Part shown: in pieces, positions 15,413-21,693 of the stretch
How positions within the stretch are numbered: position 1 is the stretch's first letter
Layout: each line of letters opens with the position of its first letter
From: an uncultured Actinomyces sp.
Lineage (GTDB): Bacteria; Actinomycetota; Actinomycetes; Actinomycetales; Actinomycetaceae
DNA: 21,780 bases
Assembly (NCBI GenBank): GCA_938040725.1
Contig: CALHZX010000004.1
Coordinates: 1 to 21,780, forward strand
Direction: 5' to 3'
Notes under the pieces: model-generated
Databases searched by the model: none
What the model was told of the DNA's origin: nothing
What the model saw: the letters and a program-made list of their open reading frames with translations, nothing else
Position numbers and translations under genes: made by a program

Positions 15413-15913
15413 TCAGTGGCCTTGTTGTGCGAAGTTGTTCATCGTGAATGTGGGGTCTGGGTCAAAGCAGAACAGTGCTTTTCCTGGGTTGGGGGTGAAC
15501 CAGACGATGTCGGAGTGTGCTTCCTTCAGGGTGAAGGTGCCGACCCCCTCGACGGTGATGCTGTCGCCTCGGTGTAGGTCTTTGGCCTGACCGATTAAGT
15601 CGTAGTGTTCGTTGTCGCTGGTGGCGGATATTCCGAAGGAACCAATCTGGTGCCCCATAGAGACTTCCCCCCTACTTCCCATACGAACCTTTCGTCCGTC
15701 GGCGAGAACGCCGAGGAAAATGGATCGTTGCTTGTCGTATGGGGTGAGGTAGTATCGGCCGGTGCAGGCGTCGCCCTCGGTTTTTTCTTTCCAGTCCCAG
15801 GAGTAGGCGATGTGTGCGTAGGTCCAGGGGATGACGAACGCCAGGACGAGGACGGCTACGATGATGGCGCGGACGCGTGCGGGTGTCCGTGTGCGTGCAG
15901 GTGTGGTGCTCAT
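15413..15913 (-). CDS. Single-pass membrane protein, third tandem paralogue (immunity-like)
   Basis: A 166-residue protein I cannot name. It has a short basic N-terminus (MSTTPARTRTPARVR), one hydrophobic segment (about 15-34, AIIVAVLVLAFVIPWTYAHI), then a soluble domain predicted outside by the positive-inside rule. Conserved blocks shared with the next two genes are YSWDWKEKTEGDACTG, YYLTPYDKQRSI and the last 55 residues ending FAQQGH. Cys50 and Cys149 could form a disulfide. The middle (about 88-112) differs between copies. Its C-terminal half is nearly identical to the copy at 16452-16934, whereas its N-terminal half matches the copy at 15942-16424. It is last in the protease operon, 28 bp after its neighbour. 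An immunity role is inferred from position. Confidence 0.85.
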   Translation of the reverse strand: MSTTPARTRTPARVRAIIVAVLVLAFVIPWTYAHIAYSWDWKEKTEGDACTGRYYLTPYDKQRSIFLGVLADGRKVRMGSRGEVSMGHQIGSFGISATSDNEHYDLIGQAKDLHRGDSITVEGVGTFTLKEAHSDIVWFTPNPGKALFCFDPDPTFTMNNFAQQGH

Positions 15914-15941
15914 GGGTGTGCTTCTGTGGTGGTTGCTGGTG

Positions 15942-16424
15942 TCAGTGGCCTTGTTGTGCGAAGTTGTTCATCGTGAATGAGGGGTCTGGGTCAAAGCAGA
16001 ATGTTGCTTTTCCTGGGTTGGGGGTGAACCAGACGATGTCTGAGTGGGCTTCCTTGAGGGTGAAGGTGCCGACCCCCTCGATGGTGGTAGTGTCGCCGAG
16101 GTGTAAATCCTCAGCACCCCCGAGGAAGTTGTAGGGTTCGTTGTCGCTGGCAGCGGCGATACTGAAAGAGGCGGTGTCGCGCCCCATGGAGACTTCCCCC
16201 CTGCTGCTCATTCGAACCTTTCGCCCGTCGGAGAGAATGCCGAGGAAAATGGATCGTTGCTTGTCGTATGGGGTGAGGTAGTATCGGCCGGTGCAGGCGT
16301 CGCCCTCGGTTTTTTCTTTCCAGTCCCAGGAGTAGGCGATGTGTGCGTAGGTCCAGGGGATGACGAAGGCCAGGACGAGGACGGCCACGACGAGGGCGCG
16401 GATGCGTGCGGGTCTGATGCTCAT
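15942..16424 (-). CDS. Single-pass membrane protein, second tandem paralogue (immunity-like)
   Basis: A 160-residue paralogue: basic N-terminus MSIRPARIR, hydrophobic segment at about 10-28, then an external domain. It shares WDWKEKTEGDACTGRYYL and TLKEAHSDIVWFTPNPGK with its neighbours. Its own central segment is RDTASFSIAAASDNEPYNFL, and it diverges in EDLHLGDTTTIEGVG where both others read KDLHRGDSITVEGVG. Two cysteines (44, 143) are conserved. It is 27 bp after the preceding copy on the minus strand. Function is unknown; like the other two it may protect the producer from the protease encoded upstream, or be a secreted-domain partner of it. Confidence 0.85.
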   Translation of the reverse strand: MSIRPARIRALVVAVLVLAFVIPWTYAHIAYSWDWKEKTEGDACTGRYYLTPYDKQRSIFLGILSDGRKVRMSSRGEVSMGRDTASFSIAAASDNEPYNFLGGAEDLHLGDTTTIEGVGTFTLKEAHSDIVWFTPNPGKATFCFDPDPSFTMNNFAQQGH

Positions 16425-16451
16425 GGGTGGCTTCCGTGGTGGTTGCTGGCG

Positions 16452-16934
16452 TCAGTGGCCTTGTTGTGCGAAGTTGTTCATCGTGAATGTGGGGTCTGGG
16501 TCAAAGCAGAACAGTGCTTTTCCTGGGTTGGGGGTGAACCAGACGATGTCGGAGTGTGCTTCCTTCAGGGTGAAGGTGCCGACCCCCTCGACGGTGATAC
16601 TGTCGCCGCGGTGAAGATCTTTGGCGTGGGCGAGTGGATCGGTGCTCTCAGTGTCGGTGCTTACGGACAGGCCGAATGAGGCAATTTCGCGTCCCATGGA
16701 CACTTCTCCTCTGCTGCCCATGTAGACCACGCGGCCATCAGAGCGGGTGCCTAAGGAAATGGATCGTTGCTTGTCGTATGGGGTGAGGTAGTACTTGCCG
16801 GTGCAGGCGTCGCCCTCGGTTTTTTCTTTCCAGTCCCAGGAGTAGGCGATGTGTGCGTAGGTCCAGGGGATGACGAATGCCAGGACGAGGACGGCCACGA
16901 CGAGGGCGCGGACGTGTGCGGGTCTGATGCTCAT
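16452..16934 (-). CDS. Single-pass membrane protein, first tandem paralogue (immunity-like)
   Basis: A 160-residue member of the same trio, with a membrane segment at about 9-28 and cysteines 44 and 143. The ATG overlaps the stop of the calpain-like protease gene as ATGA, so the two should be translated in a fixed ratio. That arrangement is common for a toxin and its cognate immunity protein. The variable region (about 61-106) is the most distinct of the three, with SLGTRSDGRVVYMGS and LSVSTDTESTDPLAHA, while residues 107-160 are identical to those of the copy at 15413-15913. I recognise no named family. If any copy is the cognate partner of the protease, this one is the first choice. Confidence 0.87.
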   Translation of the reverse strand: MSIRPAHVRALVVAVLVLAFVIPWTYAHIAYSWDWKEKTEGDACTGKYYLTPYDKQRSISLGTRSDGRVVYMGSRGEVSMGREIASFGLSVSTDTESTDPLAHAKDLHRGDSITVEGVGTFTLKEAHSDIVWFTPNPGKALFCFDPDPTFTMNNFAQQGH

Positions 16935-18253
16935 GGGATAAACCCCACGGTCACATCGCCATAGTTGGCGTAGAAATCTTCCCAGCTCATCGTGAAGGTT
17001 GCTCCCGTGCTCTTGCCAGTGTTACCGCTGCGATCGTTGTGTCCCCACGGGTTGATAAGGGTGACGCCGTTCTCGTCTGCCGCGGCCACCGTGTAGACGT
17101 GGCTGGAAGCGATCGTAATATTCTCTTGACTACCGTCGGCGGTGACATTCGCGTCTCCGGCGAATGGGCTGGACTCGGCGACAATGGGATGTCCCCACTT
17201 GATTGCATCAATGGTCCTATATCTGAGGTCTCCATGATTGAGACCAATGTTTGGGATGATGTTTCCCGGAGTGCCGGAGATGTTCTGCATAGTGATTGTG
17301 GATAAGCTCGCCGACGCTCCTTCGTGGGTGAACCTGCCTTTCGTTCCCCCAGGGTGGGACTGAATGAAGGCTTTCTCGAAGATCGAAGCGAGATCCGCCT
17401 TGGGCGATTTCCCAGCTGTGTCGCCATACGCCATGACATCCTGGACGAACACGCGCTTTTCGTTTCGCTCGTATCCCGGGAAATCCACGAAGTATCCGTC
17501 GATCTTTCCTTGCGCGTTGTAGTGCGGAGTAACCAGGCTTGCCAGGTATTTGCGGCCCTCCTCGGTCTGGTTATAGGCGTTCAGGGTGGACAACAGGTGG
17601 CAGTCGCCGATGTGACCTTGATCGATGTCAAACAGTGGCTTCGACGGATCCTGCAGGTGCTGATTGATGTCGTCGAGCTCCTGTTGCGACATCATGCGCG
17701 TGTCTCCGAGGTCAACATCGTCCAGGTCACCGTCGTTATCAATGTCGATCTGTTGATGGTCCTCGGGAGTGAAGTAGAGGGCTTCTCTTAAAGAGGCAGC
17801 GGTATTGAGGGCCTCGTCTGAGAGAGTAGTCGTAGCGTCGTTGTAACTAGCCTTCAGCTCCCTTAATTTCGCCTCGTATTCTTCCCGGTGAGCGATACGA
17901 TCGAGGAGGGGGAGTGCCCAAAACTCATTCCATAGGTCATCGGCCTGCCCACGGATGGAATCGACAGTATTCTTCGCTTCTTCGAGCTTGAAGTAGTAAT
18001 TCTTCAACGCATCTGCCGCCTGGAGGGTTCCATCTCTCCAGGTGATGAGTTCGGGTAGTTCATTGTTCTTACTGTCAATGAAGGCGACTTTTGCCGCGCC
18101 CTGCCAGTCGGTGAGAGTGATGGTCAATGCGGAGATGTCGTCGTGGAGCGATTTAATGTCTCGTGACTGGTTGCGTAGCTCGTTCTGGCTTGACCATATA
18201 GCTCCGAGATCACCAGGAGGCTGAGGGAAGAGCAAAGCGAATGGTGAATGCAT
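16931..18253 (-). CDS. WXG-type / calpain-like (peptidase C2) cysteine protease, candidate type VII effector
   Basis: A 440-residue protein. The N-terminal 160 residues are helical with a W-Q-G turn at 50-52, like WXG100/LXG secretion domains. Residues 170-181 (DIDNDGDLDDVD) fit an EF-hand-like calcium loop with D, D, D, G, L, D and D at positions 1, 3, 5, 6, 8, 9 and 12. The catalytic domain begins DIDQGHIGDCHLLSTL with nucleophile Cys218. His385 is in ASSHVYTV and Asn401 in INPWG, completing the calpain Cys-His-Asn triad. There is no classical signal peptide. The ATG at 18253 is 13 bp after the upstream gene stop; an open frame continues upstream inside that gene. Base composition is lower in GC than the heme genes, suggesting transfer. 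Effector status is inferred. Confidence 0.85.
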   Translation of the reverse strand: MHSPFALLFPQPPGDLGAIWSSQNELRNQSRDIKSLHDDISALTITLTDWQGAAKVAFIDSKNNELPELITWRDGTLQAADALKNYYFKLEEAKNTVDSIRGQADDLWNEFWALPLLDRIAHREEYEAKLRELKASYNDATTTLSDEALNTAASLREALYFTPEDHQQIDIDNDGDLDDVDLGDTRMMSQQELDDINQHLQDPSKPLFDIDQGHIGDCHLLSTLNAYNQTEEGRKYLASLVTPHYNAQGKIDGYFVDFPGYERNEKRVFVQDVMAYGDTAGKSPKADLASIFEKAFIQSHPGGTKGRFTHEGASASLSTITMQNISGTPGNIIPNIGLNHGDLRYRTIDAIKWGHPIVAESSPFAGDANVTADGSQENITIASSHVYTVAAADENGVTLINPWGHNDRSGNTGKSTGATFTMSWEDFYANYGDVTVGFIP

Positions 18254-18266
18254 GGCAGACTCGTTT

Positions 18267-18566
18267 CTAGAGCTTGGAGAAAATGGACTTGAAGGTCTCG
18301 GCGATTTCGTCGTCCATGTCCTCGGTCGCCTGCGCCGTGTCACGCAGTGCGCCTGCGGTCTTATCGAGCCAATGGTGGGCCGCGTTTTTGTGTGCGTTGT
18401 ACATGCCGGTGAAATAGATAAGTGCGGTGCCGACGGCAGCGTCGCCAGTGTCGACGGCGAAAGGGCTTGCCTTCTTGAGTTTGAACTCGGACATGTTGGC
18501 TGAGAGCTGGTGTACCGTGTCCGCTGCGGACCGTAGCTGCTCCGTGTCCATCTGAAAGACGCTCAT
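18267..18566 (-). CDS. Small EspC/WXG100-like protein
   Basis: A 99-residue helical protein starting MSVFQMDTEQLRSAADTVHQ, which fits the start of the EspC/WXG100-like secreted families (a D-x-x-x-L-R-x-A-A pattern near residue 10). A turn around residues 35-55 (AVDTGDAAVGTALIYFTG) separates two helices, and HHWLDKTAGAL (64-74) and DMDDEIAETF (83-92) follow. There is no canonical WXG, so the exact family is uncertain. AAGGAGG lies 6 nt before the ATG, and the promoter at 18600-18628 precedes it. It is first in a five-gene operon with the calpain-like protein, so it may be its secretion partner or chaperone. No type VII machinery gene is in the window. Confidence 0.75.
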   Translation of the reverse strand: MSVFQMDTEQLRSAADTVHQLSANMSEFKLKKASPFAVDTGDAAVGTALIYFTGMYNAHKNAAHHWLDKTAGALRDTAQATEDMDDEIAETFKSIFSKL

Positions 18567-18599
18567 GGCATCCTCCTTGATGTCGTGCTTAACAGATGA

Positions 18600-18628
18600 A
18601 TTTTAGTGGGGGAGAGCACAATATGCAA
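18600..18628 (-). promoter_or_regulatory. Promoter of the effector operon
   Basis: On the minus strand TTGCAT (18628-18623) and TAAAAT (18605-18600) are separated by exactly 17 nt. A transcript would start near 18593, leaving a leader of about 27 nt that contains the AAGGAGG site. This is the best sigma-70-type match in the window. Confidence 0.65.
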
Positions 18629-18747
18629 ATCTACTCATCGGGCCATGGTTGGCGACGGTGCCCGAGAGGAGGTGCCTGAGTGGAGATGCTCAGACCGGGG
18701 GAAGGGAGGAGGTGCTACGAGTGTCAGAGGGGTGCAAGAAAGCAACG

Positions 18748-18778
18748 AAAAAGCGTGACACCTCTGCGGTGTCACGCT
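18748..18778 (-). terminator. Rho-independent terminator of the small membrane protein gene
   Basis: An 11-bp perfect stem (18752-18762 with 18768-18778, AGCGTGACACC and GGTGTCACGCT) has a 5-nt loop. On the minus strand it is followed directly by five T (complement of 18748-18752). It lies 43 bp after the 72-residue gene. The stretch 18629-18747 holds nothing I can identify. Confidence 0.88.
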
Positions 18779-18820
18779 GGCGGGGGTGGGGCGCGTGTCG
18801 TTCACGCGCCCCGCATAGGC

Positions 18821-19039
18821 TCAGGCGCGAGTGCGTGCGATCGAGAGAAGAGCGGGGGAGACGATCAGGGCGGTCAGGGCGATAACGACCGCGAAGACGA
18901 CCGACGCGACCGAGGCGACCTGCAGGGCGGCGAACACGCCGAGGGCCGCGAGGACGACGATGAGGGCCACGAGCACGGAGGCCGAGGCGGTGGCCTGGGA
19001 CATGGTGGGAGCGGTTTCAGCCTTGACGATGTTGTTCAT
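18821..19039 (-). CDS. Small two-helix membrane protein of unknown function
   Basis: A 72-residue protein with a polar N-terminus (MNNIVKAETAPTMSQATAS), two hydrophobic segments (about 20-40 and 42-66, mainly Ala, Val and Leu) and a short basic end (SIARTRA). I recognise no family. AAGGAGAACCCC stands directly before the ATG, a strong ribosome-binding site, and a good terminator follows, so it is very likely real. It has its own transcription unit, with a structured upstream region (19057-19177). GC content is high again, unlike the effector operon next to it, suggesting it belongs to the core genome. Confidence 0.8.
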   Translation of the reverse strand: MNNIVKAETAPTMSQATASASVLVALIVVLAALGVFAALQVASVASVVFAVVIALTALIVSPALLSIARTRA

Positions 19040-19056
19040 GGGGTTCTCCTTGAGAA

Positions 19057-19177
19057 TGTCTTCGCGCGGAAACGCGAAGCGCGCCCCGCACGCCAGCGTG
19101 TGTGGGCCTTTTCGGCCCGTGTCGCCCGGGTGAGCGACGGTATTGAAAAAGGGAGGTGACTCGTGGTCGCCCCCCTT
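19057..19177 (-). promoter_or_regulatory. Structured region upstream of the small membrane protein gene, including a terminator-like hairpin
   Basis: The 332-bp gap 19040-19371 carries several inverted repeats. At 19149-19177 a 12-position stem with one mismatch and one G-U pair (AAGGGAGGTGAC with GTCGCCCCCCTT) is followed on the minus strand by five T (19146-19150), as in an intrinsic terminator. Nearer the gene are hairpins GTCGC/GCGAC (19121-19138), GGGCC/GGCCC (19104-19118) and CTTCGCG/CGCGAAG (19060-19079). The terminator may end the csp transcript, a short RNA, or act as an attenuator for the small membrane gene. No gene is evident between 19178 and 19334. Confidence 0.5.
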
Positions 19178-19334
19178 GGTGCAGTCACAATGCTACGTCG
19201 ATTTCACCGATCAGTCTATACCTCGCAATCCCTTGTAAGGCATGGCACAAGCATCGTAAAAACCAGTTAAAACGCAGTTGTGTCAACGAAAAAATTATGT
19301 GCGAGATGGGTGAGGAACGTGCCGTTTCATGCAA

Positions 19335-19367
19335 GTGTGCCCGAGTGGGATCTCCACCCGGGCACAC
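19335..19367 (-). terminator. Terminator hairpin after the cold-shock gene
   Basis: GTGTGCCCGAGTGG (19335-19348) pairs with CCACCCGGGCACAC (19354-19367) at 13 of 14 positions around a 5-nt loop. It begins 5 bp after the csp stop on the minus strand. The downstream T content is low. Confidence 0.75.
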
Positions 19368-19371
19368 AGTG

Positions 19372-19581
19372 TCACTCGGCTCGTGCCACATTCATGGCTT
19401 GGAGGCCCTTTGGTCCTTCAATCGCCTCATATTCGACCCTCTCGCCCTCTAGAAGAGTGCGGCGCCCAGATTGGCCGATGATGTTTGAATAGTGCACGAA
19501 GACGTCGCCGGATTCGTTATCAGGAGTGATGAATCCGAAGCCTTTGGCGTCGTTGAACCATTTGATGGTCCCGGTAGCCAT
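19372..19581 (-). CDS. Cold-shock domain protein (CspA family)
   Basis: A 69-residue single OB-fold nucleic-acid chaperone that binds single-stranded RNA and DNA. It starts MATGTIKWFNDAKGFGFITP, containing the RNP1 motif KGFGFI (13-18), and has RNP2 VFVHYS (27-32). The C-terminal GPKGLQAMNVARAE is typical. Length is normal for the family. GGAGGGCCC precedes the ATG at 19581; the frame is open further upstream without similarity. The leader from the putative promoter (19703-19731) is about 110 nt and contains a hairpin (GCCCC/GGGGC, 19600-19615) close to the ribosome-binding site, which fits the long structured leaders known for csp mRNAs. Confidence 0.97.
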   Translation of the reverse strand: MATGTIKWFNDAKGFGFITPDNESGDVFVHYSNIIGQSGRRTLLEGERVEYEAIEGPKGLQAMNVARAE

Positions 19582-19702
19582 GGGCCCTCCTTCGTGTTCG
19601 CCCCAACGCTGGGGCACCGTTCGACCCCGTCTGCGGAGCCGACATGGTCCCGTCGACCCGGCCCGGTATTGATACCCCCCGGACTGGGCGTGCGGAATCA
19701 CA

Positions 19703-19731
19703 CTTATACGGTATCGCACTCGCAGCCAAAA
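19703..19731 (-). promoter_or_regulatory. Possible csp promoter
   Basis: On the minus strand TTTTGG (19731-19726) and TATAAG (19708-19703) are 17 nt apart. The resulting leader would be about 115 nt. The -35 match is weak. The preceding gene ends at 19781, so the promoter lies in the intergenic gap. Confidence 0.4.
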
Positions 19732-19780
19732 TGTGGCTGACCTGCGTCATCGTGATGAAGAAGTTTTCGGCGCAACGCCT

Positions 19781-20581
19781 CTACTTGTCGGCTGACAGTC
19801 GGACCGGAACGATCGCCTGCACATCCTCTCCCTCGAAGGCGACGCTCCCGATCGCCACGTCGACCCCGAAGACGCGCGCGAGGGTGTCCGCGTTCATGAC
19901 GGAGGACGCGGGGCCGACCACGGCCTCGTGCGTGGAAGAGAAGAGCGCGACCTGGTCCGCGACGCGCAGGGCGTGCGCCGGGTAGTGCGTGTTCATGATG
20001 ACCGCGAGGCCTCGGTCCTTCACGAGGCGCTCGAGGAGTCCCAGGACGATGAGCTGGTTGCGGAAATCCAGGCCGGTCTCCGGCTCGTCGAGCACGAGCA
20101 CGCGCGGGTCGGCGACGAGCGCTCGGGCGATGAGGATCATCTGGAACTGGCCGCCCGACATGGTCGCGCAGGGCATCTCGGCCAGGTGGGAGGCGCCCAC
20201 CTCGTCGAGGACGTCGCGGGCCATGCGCTCCTCGCGCGCTCCGGGCTGTGCGAGGGTGCGCATGTGCGGGGCTCGTCCGACCATGACCATCTCGAGGCCG
20301 GTGAGCGCTACGTTGGATGCGTTGCGGGCCTGCGGCACGTACGACAGGACGCGTCCCAGTGCCCGGGTCGACATCGATGAAATGGGGGTGCCGTCGATGA
20401 GCGTGCGGCCGCTGTCCCACTTCTGCAGGCCGATCATGGTTCGCAGTAGCGTCGTCTTTCCCGCGCCGTTGGGTCCCAGGATCGCCAGGAGCGAGCGCTC
20501 GGGCACCTCGAAGGACACGTTCGTCAGGATCGGGGAGGGGGCACCCGGATAGGTGAAGGTCGCGTTTTCGACGCTGATCAT
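19781..20581 (-). CDS. ABC transporter ATP-binding protein (FecE/FepC type, iron-siderophore or B12 importer)
   Basis: A 266-residue cytoplasmic ATPase that powers the adjacent FecCD permease. It has Walker A GPNGAGKTT, a Q-loop in SYVPQARN, the signature MSGGQFQ, Walker B VLVLDEP and the H-loop NTH. It starts MISVENATFTYPG; the ATG overlaps the permease stop as ATGA, so I did not use the longer open frame that runs back through the permease gene. The C-terminal 60 residues (FGVDVAIGSVAFEGEDVQAIVP) resemble the tail domain of iron-complex ATPases. The order on the minus strand is binding protein, permease, ATPase. The substrate cannot be read from the sequence. Confidence 0.94.
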   Translation of the reverse strand: MISVENATFTYPGAPSPILTNVSFEVPERSLLAILGPNGAGKTTLLRTMIGLQKWDSGRTLIDGTPISSMSTRALGRVLSYVPQARNASNVALTGLEMVMVGRAPHMRTLAQPGAREERMARDVLDEVGASHLAEMPCATMSGGQFQMILIARALVADPRVLVLDEPETGLDFRNQLIVLGLLERLVKDRGLAVIMNTHYPAHALRVADQVALFSSTHEAVVGPASSVMNADTLARVFGVDVAIGSVAFEGEDVQAIVPVRLSADK

Positions 20582-21606
20582 CGCGCTCCTCCCGTCCGGC
20601 GCAGCAGCACGATAAAGAAGGGTGCGCCGATGATGGCCGTCAGGATCGAAATGGGGATTTCCGAGGCCGACAGGGATCGCGCGAGCGTGTCGATGACGAT
20701 CATGAGCGCCGACCCGAGCAGCAGCGAGACCGGGATGACCGCGCGGTTGTTCTGCCCGCACAGCATGCGCGCGCAGTGCGGCACGAGCAGGCCGACCCAG
20801 CCGACCTGGCCGCACATCGAAATGACCGAGGCCGTGATGACCGTCGAGGCAACGATGAGGATGGCGCGCATGAGGGAGACGTTGACGCCGGCTGAGCGGG
20901 CCTCGTCCTCTGAGAGGGAGAGGATGTTGAGCTGCCAGCGCAGCGCCACGATGACGACGACGCCCGCGATGATGAAGGGGGCACCCAGCGCGATCTGGTG
21001 GTAGGTGACTGCGGCGAGCGAGCCCATGAGCCAGTAGGTGATCTCGGGGAGCTGGCTCGTCGGGTCGGCCGTCAGCTTGAGGAGCGAGAGGACCGCGTTC
21101 GCCAGGGCGGATACGATGACGCCGCCGAGCACGAGCGTGATGACGTTGAAAGCACCCGTGCGCGTGCGTGAAATCGCCGTCGTGAACGCCATCGTCGCCA
21201 GGCCCGCAACGAGCGCCGCGGCCTGCACACCGATCAGGTTCCAATCCAGCAGCAGGGCGATGACCGCGCCGACGCACGTGCCCGCCGCGACGCCCAAAGT
21301 GTCTGGAGTGGCCAGGGGGTTGGAGAAGAGCGACTGGAACGAGGCGCCGGCAACCGACAGACCCCCGCCGATCAGGATTGCCACGATGATGCGCGGTGCC
21401 CGAAGGTCGAACACGACGGAGTTGACGCGCGGGGGCACCGCCGGACCTCCCCAGAACCTCGCGCGCAGCGCCGCGACCACATCCTCCAGGGACACGGAGA
21501 AACGGCCGATCAGCATGGCTGCCGCCGCGCACACAACGATGAGGGTGATCAGTGTGGGAATCACCCACACGCGCAGCCGCCCGTTCCTGGTCAGCACAGA
21601 CTTCAT
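20578..21606 (-). CDS. FecCD family ABC transporter permease (iron complex / B12 uptake)
   Basis: A 342-residue permease with about ten membrane helices. Family landmarks are DLRAPRIIVAILIGGGLSVAG followed by ASFQSLFSNPLATPDTLGV (near residues 70-110), NVITLVLGGVIVSALANAVL, CGQVGWVGLLVPHCARML and EIPISILTAIIGAPFFIVLL at the C-terminus. I chose the ATG at 21606 because GGGGAGAGG lies just upstream; an ATG 13 codons earlier has no such site. It overlaps the ATPase gene by 4 nt and follows the binding-protein gene across a hairpin. One permease gene in such operons implies a homodimer. Confidence 0.95.
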   Translation of the reverse strand: MKSVLTRNGRLRVWVIPTLITLIVVCAAAAMLIGRFSVSLEDVVAALRARFWGGPAVPPRVNSVVFDLRAPRIIVAILIGGGLSVAGASFQSLFSNPLATPDTLGVAAGTCVGAVIALLLDWNLIGVQAAALVAGLATMAFTTAISRTRTGAFNVITLVLGGVIVSALANAVLSLLKLTADPTSQLPEITYWLMGSLAAVTYHQIALGAPFIIAGVVVIVALRWQLNILSLSEDEARSAGVNVSLMRAILIVASTVITASVISMCGQVGWVGLLVPHCARMLCGQNNRAVIPVSLLLGSALMIVIDTLARSLSASEIPISILTAIIGAPFFIVLLRRTGGAR

Positions 21607-21652
21607 GATGTCCTCTCCCCGACGCACGCCGGGAGTAAAGCGCATAAGGGAA

Positions 21653-21685
21653 CCCGGCCTCGTCGATAGGGAAGACGAGGCCGGG
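21653..21685 (-). terminator. Intercistronic hairpin between binding protein and permease genes
   Basis: CCCGGCCTCGTC (21653-21664) pairs perfectly with GACGAGGCCGGG (21674-21685) around a 9-nt loop. It lies between the binding-protein stop (21694) and the permease start. Hairpins at this position often lower expression of the transporter relative to the binding protein, by partial termination or by protecting the 3' end. It shares its core with the hairpin at 2115-2138. Confidence 0.65.
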
Positions 21686-21693
21686 GCCAGGTA

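Noticed and set aside
15413..16934. CRISPR or other short-repeat array
   Set aside because: The repeated DNA is explained by three full paralogous genes, each with its own start, membrane segment and stop.
19185..19391. 68-residue minus-strand frame overlapping the end of csp
   Set aside because: It runs through the csp terminator and has no ribosome-binding site or family features.
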